DNA of 48,210 nt from Thermogemmatispora sp. (lineage in GTDB: Bacteria > Chloroflexota > Ktedonobacteria > Ktedonobacterales > Ktedonobacteraceae), in contig NZ_JADGIA010000011.1 in NCBI RefSeq assembly GCF_019683635.1, forward strand, positions 1 through 48,210. Reading direction: 5' to 3'. This document shows positions 43,557-48,210 of this stretch, piece after piece. Each line of letters begins with the position of its first letter. The stretch's first letter is position 1. The notes beneath the pieces were generated by a model. It searched no databases and was not told the origin of the DNA. It saw nothing but the letters and a program-made list of their open reading frames with translations. Both the position numbers and the translations under genes were made by a program.

Positions 43557-44648
43557 TCAGGCTCCTGTCTCAGCCCGTGCAGAGCTGCCGGCCTCGCCCG
43601 CTTGGGGCCTGCTCATACCTTCTACACTGGCCGCCTGTTGAGCTAGCTCATCGTTGCGCAGCTTTTGCAGTTGTTCCTCGGGATCAATACCATAGAGGCG
43701 TGCTGCATTTAAGCCCATAATCTTGCGCTTCACATCGAGTGTCAAATCAACCTTGAATTCGTCCTTGAGATCCTGGGGCAACTCGAAGGCCATGAAGCGC
43801 TCCACTAGCCAGCGGGGTTCCCAAATGGCGTAGTCGCTGCCGAAGAGAATCTTGTCCGGCCCGACCCAGAAGAGGAGATTGGCCATGATCTCAGCAAAGT
43901 AGCGCGGACGCGGATAAATGAAAGGCAGGGCCACAGCCAGACCGGCATAGACGTTTTTCTCCTGGACGGCGATCCAGCAGAAGTCTTCCAGACGTGGCAG
44001 GCCAACGTGCTCAACGATGAAATTCAGTTCGGGGAAATGAGAGGCAGCATCGTCGACATCGGCCACATCGAAGGCATCGCGGTTAAGTGGGTAAATGGTC
44101 GGGCCTTTATGCACATGGATATTGCTGATCCCCAGCTTGGCGCACTCTTCCAGATAACGATAGGCTTCGGGGCTGGAGAGCTTGTAGCCCTTGGAGGCGC
44201 CGCGCCACTCCGCGGTGTAGAGCTTGACGCCCTTGATGTCCCATTCGTCCTTCTGACGACGCAGATACTCCAGGCCAGCTTCACCATCGCGCGCATCCCA
44301 GGCGCCATTGAGGATAAAGCGCTCAGGATAGCGCTGCTTCATGACGCTGTTTTGCTCGATGGTATTAAAGCCGTGGATGAAGAACTCGGTGAGATAGGTG
44401 GGCTGGAGAATGGCCATATCAACATAGCCCTTGACAAATTCATCCTGGGCCATGCGCTCCGGGCTATAGTGCTCGAAGTCGCTGAGCGGCCAGACATACT
44501 CAGCTGGGGAAAGGTTGCGGTGATAATCATAGAAGCAGTCGATCCAGCCGCGCCCGTACTGGTTGCGCTGGTTGGCGGGACTGGCATCCCAGAGGTGAGT
44601 ATGGGCGTCAATGATGAAGATTTCTTCGCCCGTTGAGGTGCGAAACAT
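43557..44648 (-). CDS. Amidohydrolase family 2 protein
   Basis: This 363-residue TIM-barrel metal hydrolase of the amidohydrolase-2 type has D14-A-H16-T-H18 (DAHTHLWD), H178/H180 (NIHVHKG), H214 (EHVGLPR) and D272 (FGSDYAIWEPRW). It closely resembles the amidohydrolase-like gene found in propane or acetone monooxygenase clusters of actinobacteria, whose precise role is not settled. AAAGGAGG lies seven bases before the ATG at 44648. It is the first gene of the minus-strand operon, 151 bases ahead of the DUF59 gene. The last 35 residues are an Ala/Gly/Glu-rich tail. Confidence 0.87.
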   Translation of the reverse strand: MFRTSTGEEIFIIDAHTHLWDASPANQRNQYGRGWIDCFYDYHRNLSPAEYVWPLSDFEHYSPERMAQDEFVKGYVDMAILQPTYLTEFFIHGFNTIEQNSVMKQRYPERFILNGAWDARDGEAGLEYLRRQKDEWDIKGVKLYTAEWRGASKGYKLSSPEAYRYLEECAKLGISNIHVHKGPTIYPLNRDAFDVADVDDAASHFPELNFIVEHVGLPRLEDFCWIAVQEKNVYAGLAVALPFIYPRPRYFAEIMANLLFWVGPDKILFGSDYAIWEPRWLVERFMAFELPQDLKDEFKVDLTLDVKRKIMGLNAARLYGIDPEEQLQKLRNDELAQQAASVEGMSRPQAGEAGSSARAETGA

Positions 44649-44941
44649 TGGCTGGCCTCCTTTGTATCCAGCAGGTCAACAGTGACCCGGGTAGTGACTC
44701 CTCCGCAGCTCGCTTCGCCAAGGCCAGCTCCAGAGCCAGCCTCGGCCTTCAGTAGATTACGAGCAAGCGCGGGAGCCAAAACGCACTACGCTCCCTGCTC
44801 CTTCAGGACAGGCAAATCCTCTTTGCTTACTTGCTGGGCGGTACAACTTGGGGCCATGCCTGCGCAGGCTGATCCGACCCAGCAACTGACTTCGGTCAGG
44901 GCTGAGGTCGAACCGGTTCCAGCCACCTTGCTTACATTGCC

Positions 44942-44970
44942 AGCATAGCATAAAACGATATCAGTGTGTA
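44942..44970 (-). promoter_or_regulatory. Promoter of the amidohydrolase-DUF59-ADH operon
   Basis: TACACA (-35, 44965-44970), 17-bp spacer and TATGCT (-10, 44942-44947) on the minus strand each match consensus at four of six positions. The weak promoter suits activation by the adjacent IclR-type regulator. It leaves a leader of nearly 300 nt in which no gene is seen. Confidence 0.45.
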
Positions 44971-44977
44971 GATCGCG

Positions 44978-44994
44978 ATTTCATTATTTGAAAT
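44978..44994. promoter_or_regulatory. IclR-type inverted repeat between divergent promoters
   Basis: ATTTCA-N5-TGAAAT is a 17-bp AT-rich inverted repeat. It lies just upstream of the -35 of the minus-strand operon and 16 bp before the -35 of the regulator gene. Size and composition fit IclR-family operators. Confidence 0.55.
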
Positions 44995-45009
44995 GCTGCC
45001 TCAACCTGC

Positions 45010-45037
45010 TTGACACCAAGACGCGGCTCAGTATAAT
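45010..45037 (+). promoter_or_regulatory. Consensus promoter of the IclR-family gene
   Basis: TTGACA (45010-45015) and TATAAT (45032-45037), 16 bp apart, are exact consensus hexamers. They lie about 105 bases before the regulator start. Confidence 0.85.
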
Positions 45038-45142
45038 CCCAGGTAAGGAAGGCCCTGCTTTATAAGGAAGGATCGTAGCCACTACAGGCAAGCAAGCCGA
45101 CCGTGGCCCGCATGCCCAGTCGTGCAAAGGAGCAATAGAGTC

Positions 45143-46081
45143 ATGGCCAAGCGCTCTCACGCCCACCCTCAAACCCAGGCATCGTCACCTTCCGAGTCTA
45201 AGCACGATATCCTACGCTCGGCGCAGCGCGTGCTTGCAATCCTTGAACTGATCGCCCGTACTCCTGGTGGACTGACTGTCCGGGCAGTGAGCAAACTGCT
45301 TCAGCTCAATATCAGCACCTGCTATCACAGCCTGAATACGCTGCTGACCGCAGGCTACGTCGAGCGCCTCCCCAGTGGCCACTACGTGCTCGGGCCACAG
45401 ATCCCGTATTTGAATGACGCCTACCTGCGCACCCTCACCCACGACTGGCCAGCCACGGACCCGCAGGAGAGCTGGCGAGCCGTAGCGCGCGCCTCAGCTC
45501 ATCAGCCTTCGCTGTCGCAGCGGCTGCGCCCCATCCTTCACAGCCTGAGCGAGCGCAGCCAGGAGCCAGCCTATCTAGCTGGCTGGCGCTACGGTGAGGT
45601 GGAACTACAGGCCATCGTCGAGCCAGCTCATGCCGAACGCATTCCGGGTATCTACATCGGCTATCGCGGCCACGCTCATGCCCACGCCCTGGGAAAAGTC
45701 CTCCTGGCCTATAGCTCGCCAGCCTTCGTCGAAGACTACCTGGCTCGTCATACTCTGATTCGCCTGACTCAGCAGACAATCGTGGAGCGCACTCTTCTCT
45801 GCGAGGAGCTTCACACCATCGCCCATCAAGGTTACAGTATTGATCGCGAGGAGCTACACGCTGACACTGCCTGCCTGGCAGCGCCTGTCAGAGATGCCCA
45901 GGGCCGAGTGATGGCAGCCATCGCTATTTCGTTTCGCAGTGATCTACTCTCCCGTCGCGGGGAATGGCTCACCGCCCAGGTCCTGCGCGCCGCTCGCCAG
46001 GCCAGCGCCGAGCTACGCCTCAGCAGGCATGCGAGCGATGCTAGCAGGCATCCTGAACGCTGGGGAGGACCAGTGTCGTGA
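45143..46081 (+). CDS. IclR-family transcriptional regulator
   Basis: In this 312-residue regulator the winged helix-turn-helix (about 23-85) includes SAQRVLAILELIARTPGGLT, AVSKLLQLNISTCYHSLNTL and GYVERLPSGHYVLG, the classic IclR start. The effector domain (about 120-295) has the expected GYRGHAHAHALGKVLLAY and LAAPVRDAQGRVMAAIAIS segments. A stretch of about 35 residues between the domains (THDWPATDPQESW...) is longer than usual. The ATG at 45143 is chosen over GTG 45122 because AAAGGAG lies about ten bases before it. It is divergent from the amidohydrolase operon, its probable target. Confidence 0.9.
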   Translation: MAKRSHAHPQTQASSPSESKHDILRSAQRVLAILELIARTPGGLTVRAVSKLLQLNISTCYHSLNTLLTAGYVERLPSGHYVLGPQIPYLNDAYLRTLTHDWPATDPQESWRAVARASAHQPSLSQRLRPILHSLSERSQEPAYLAGWRYGEVELQAIVEPAHAERIPGIYIGYRGHAHAHALGKVLLAYSSPAFVEDYLARHTLIRLTQQTIVERTLLCEELHTIAHQGYSIDREELHADTACLAAPVRDAQGRVMAAIAISFRSDLLSRRGEWLTAQVLRAARQASAELRLSRHASDASRHPERWGGPVS

Positions 46082-46091
46082 CCGGTTGACC

Positions 46092-46169
46092 TTTGACTAT
46101 CGCCCATCCCTCGCAAAAGTCCTGTTCGACAGTCAAAAATAGACCGGGACGTGCGTAGTTGTTTATAAT
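46092..46169 (+). promoter_or_regulatory. Inverted repeat and -10 element before the last gene
   Basis: TTTGACTATCG (46092-46102) pairs with CGACAGTCAAA (46127-46137) with one mismatch across 24 nt. A perfect TATAAT (46164-46169) follows but its -35 (TAGACC) is poor. The repeat may be the iclR 3' hairpin or a regulator site. Confidence 0.45.
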
Positions 46170-46238
46170 AAGGGACACTGGAGCTGCTACCATTCACAAT
46201 AGTGCGGAGAAGAGAGATCAAGCCAGGAGTCTAGTGCT

Positions 46239-48107
46239 ATGGTCGAAACGTTGATTATTGGGGGCGTTATTATCTTCGTGCTGGCAGGGGGCCTGGGGAT
46301 CTTCCTCGGCTTGCGTGTTCAGCGCCTGTTCATCGAAAGCGTCCGCAAGCAGCAAGCCGCTTGGGAGCGGGCAGAGGAGGCTCGTCGCCAGGTCTGGGAG
46401 CAGAAGCAGCAGCGCGAGATGGCCGCCCAGAAACAGAGCCTGGCCAATCAGGTTGAGCAGTTGCGCAAGGCATACGAGGAACGCCTTAATCAGGCAATCA
46501 GCCAGTTTGGGGTGGAGCTAGAGCTAGCGCGCCTGCCGCGGGTAGATGAGACCCCCATCCTCTCGAAAGCTGCCGAGGAGGGGGCTGCAATGCCCGCCCA
46601 TTGGCGGCCAGCAAATCTATATAAGGCCGACCTTTCGCAGCGCGACCTCTCCCACCGTTATCTGGGACGTGCCGACCTCCGTGGGGCCCGTCTGGTTGGA
46701 GCCAATCTTTCGATGGCCGATCTCTCGCGCGCGTGCCTGGCTGGCGCCGATCTCACGAGAGCTAATTTGACCGGGGCCAATCTTTCGTATGCTGATCTGC
46801 GCGAGGCTAACTTGAGCGAGGCCACCTTGCTGGTCGCAGATCTGCACCAAACCAATCTGACAGGGGCCCGTCTGGATAATGTCTATAGCTTGACAGAGGA
46901 GCAGCTGCGCTCGGCCATTCGTGGTTCACAGCCCCACAGCGAGCTCGAAGTAGAAGAAACCTCGCCGCGAATGCCAGCGGTCCGTCCAACGCGTATTATC
47001 CCCGAGCGCCCGGCTCCTAGCACGGGCAGCAGTGCCTCACGCCCGCGGAGCCACGATGGTCCTGCAGCAGCGGAGACTGCCCTTCCAGCTAACACAACCA
47101 GCACCAGTAGCCCGCGCTCCGGCCCCGTTGGTGCCTCCTCTCGTGTGGAAGAGGCCGCCTCTTCCTTTGCCAGTGCTGTCATCCCGCCCACGACTGGTTT
47201 GCCGGCCAACCAGGAATCGCCGAGTTCATCGACCTCTTCGCCCTTGTTCACAGCCAGCACAGCGCCTGAATCAGCTTCGGCAGCAGCTTCTTTGTCAGGC
47301 AACGAGGAGCAGGAAGAGCCGTCGACCCCGGCTGTTGTGCCAGACGTCGAAGCCGATGAGACAGGCCAGCAAATGGAGGGCAGCGAGGACTATTTTTCTC
47401 CTGAGAGCCTGGCCTATATGATGGAAGAGCGACCAGCCGGCCAGCAGCCTGAGATCCCTGCCTGGTTGAAGGCCCTTGAAACCTCGTCTGGCGGCGCATC
47501 TCTGAATTTCACCAGCAGTGCTGAGGCTGAACCCCAGGGCTTCCCCCCGCCAAGCACCGCTGATGAAGAGCATGGGGTGACGGCAGCAGAGAGCACAGAA
47601 GCCTCGTTCTACGCATCCGAGAGCCTTGAGCAGCAAGAGGAGTTTCCCGCTTCTGCTACTCTCCCCTGGACAGCTTCTACCTGGGAACGTGCCTGGAAGG
47701 AGGCCGTTGAGCGCTTCAGCTCCTTCTCTCAGGAAGAGAGAGGCGCAGCTGAGGGAGAAAACAATCAAGAAGCCGAGGGACCGACGGCCAACGCCTCCCC
47801 GTTCACTTTCCGCGTACCGGATACCGCCTACGAGACCCAGTCCACCGGCGGCAGCGAGGCGCAGGAGGAGTCTTCCGCATCTGCCTCCTCCACGGACTTC
47901 CCGCAGGTCCCGGAAACACCTTTCTCTGTTCCTACTCTGGATACTCTACCTTTCATCGAGCGCCTGGTTGATCCTCTGCCTCAGTCGGAGCGCACCAGCA
48001 CCGAAAGCCTGCTCGATCCCCAGGTGACTGATCACATAGTCGATACCCAGGAGCTGCGCGCGATCAAGCAGAAGTCACCAGCCCCTGGAGAGCAGGCCTC
48101 TTCGTAA
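46239..48107 (+). CDS. Membrane-anchored coiled-coil pentapeptide-repeat protein
   Basis: This 622-residue protein has an N-terminal membrane helix (about 4-26). A charged Gln/Glu/Arg-rich coiled coil (about 33-95) follows, then a short pentapeptide block (about 125-215, with [23 protein letters not shown] units). A long Ser/Ala/Glu/Pro-rich, apparently disordered acidic tail runs from about 225 to the end. There is no enzymatic motif. It is probably a cytoplasmic-facing scaffold attached to the membrane. The ATG at 46239 has AGGAG nine bases upstream. It resembles the pentapeptide protein at 30.1 kb only in the repeat block. Confidence 0.8.
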   Translation: MVETLIIGGVIIFVLAGGLGIFLGLRVQRLFIESVRKQQAAWERAEEARRQVWEQKQQREMAAQKQSLANQVEQLRKAYEERLNQAISQFGVELELARLPRVDETPILSKAAEEGAAMPAHWRPANLYKADLSQRDLSHRYLGRADLRGARLVGANLSMADLSRACLAGADLTRANLTGANLSYADLREANLSEATLLVADLHQTNLTGARLDNVYSLTEEQLRSAIRGSQPHSELEVEETSPRMPAVRPTRIIPERPAPSTGSSASRPRSHDGPAAAETALPANTTSTSSPRSGPVGASSRVEEAASSFASAVIPPTTGLPANQESPSSSTSSPLFTASTAPESASAAASLSGNEEQEEPSTPAVVPDVEADETGQQMEGSEDYFSPESLAYMMEERPAGQQPEIPAWLKALETSSGGASLNFTSSAEAEPQGFPPPSTADEEHGVTAAESTEASFYASESLEQQEEFPASATLPWTASTWERAWKEAVERFSSFSQEERGAAEGENNQEAEGPTANASPFTFRVPDTAYETQSTGGSEAQEESSASASSTDFPQVPETPFSVPTLDTLPFIERLVDPLPQSERTSTESLLDPQVTDHIVDTQELRAIKQKSPAPGEQASS

Positions 48108-48111
48108 AACA

Positions 48112-48191
48112 GGGCTTTCCCTGGGCTTTCCCTGGCACTTCCCCAAACAAACCAAGCTCCTTTCGCTCTGCAGCGCCCTGCAGCGCTGCAG
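48112..48191. repeat. Tandem 11-mer and GC-rich hairpin at the window end
   Basis: GGGCTTTCCCT occurs twice in tandem (48112-48122, 48123-48133). A perfect 9-bp stem CTGCAGCGC/GCGCTGCAG (48168-48176, 48183-48191) with a 6-nt loop follows. It may end transcription of the preceding gene; the T-tract, if any, lies outside the window. Confidence 0.6.
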
Positions 48192-48210
48192 GGAGAGCGG
48201 TGCGCCTCCG

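Overview
The window suggests a thermophilic Ktedonobacteria-type member of the Chloroflexota, most like Thermogemmatispora. This is an inference from gene content and style, not from a marker gene. The DNA is moderately GC-rich with strong AGGAGG-type ribosome sites. Secreted glycoside hydrolases carry Pro/Thr linkers and CBM56 or CBM2 modules. There are pentapeptide-repeat and DUF4388 proteins, a DUF929 protein and several LacI regulators. No rRNA, tRNA, CRISPR array, transposase or phage gene was seen.

Layout. (1) 1-5.5 kb, polysaccharide use: a secreted GH16 glucanase with two CBM56 modules, a LacI repressor with a readable self-regulating promoter, and a secreted GH5 mannanase-like enzyme with CBM2. 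(2) 5.9-9.4 kb: a lone molybdenum-hydroxylase large subunit, convergent with a membrane-anchored thioredoxin-like DUF929 protein. (3) 9.9-17.8 kb: a minus-strand myo-inositol cluster in transcription order lacI, iolC, iolD, iolE-like, iolG and a LacD-type aldolase. (4) 18.0-18.9 kb: a radical-SAM protein with an odd cysteine spacing.

(5) 18.9-29.9 kb is the most interesting region. A three-gene operon with its own promoter encodes a 1324-residue protein, a 567-residue protein and a 1707-residue protein. The first joins a NERD nuclease-like domain, a degenerate kinase, an intact Ser/Thr kinase and a DptF-like P-loop ATPase. The second resembles DptG by size and position. The third resembles DptH, with a PD-(D/E)XK-like motif and a C-terminal HerA-type ATPase. 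It reads as a DptFGH (DndFGH)-like restriction complex fused to a PglW-like NERD-kinase, with no dnd or ssp modification genes in the window. This is the best candidate for an undescribed anti-phage system.

(6) 30-34.4 kb: a pentapeptide-repeat protein coupled to a DUF4388 protein, a sodium:solute symporter, and a divergent DUF3311 membrane peptide. (7) 34.9-41.3 kb: an S9 peptidase, a small membrane protein and two APC amino-acid permeases, which together suggest peptide and amino-acid scavenging. (8) 41.5-46.1 kb: a minus-strand amidohydrolase, DUF59 protein and zinc alcohol dehydrogenase trio of the kind that accompanies propane-type diiron monooxygenases, here without the monooxygenase and facing a divergent IclR regulator. 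(9) 46.2-48.1 kb: a membrane-anchored coiled-coil and pentapeptide protein with a long disordered tail.

Domain names come from motifs and remembered family features; no database search was run. Promoters and operators were found by eye.
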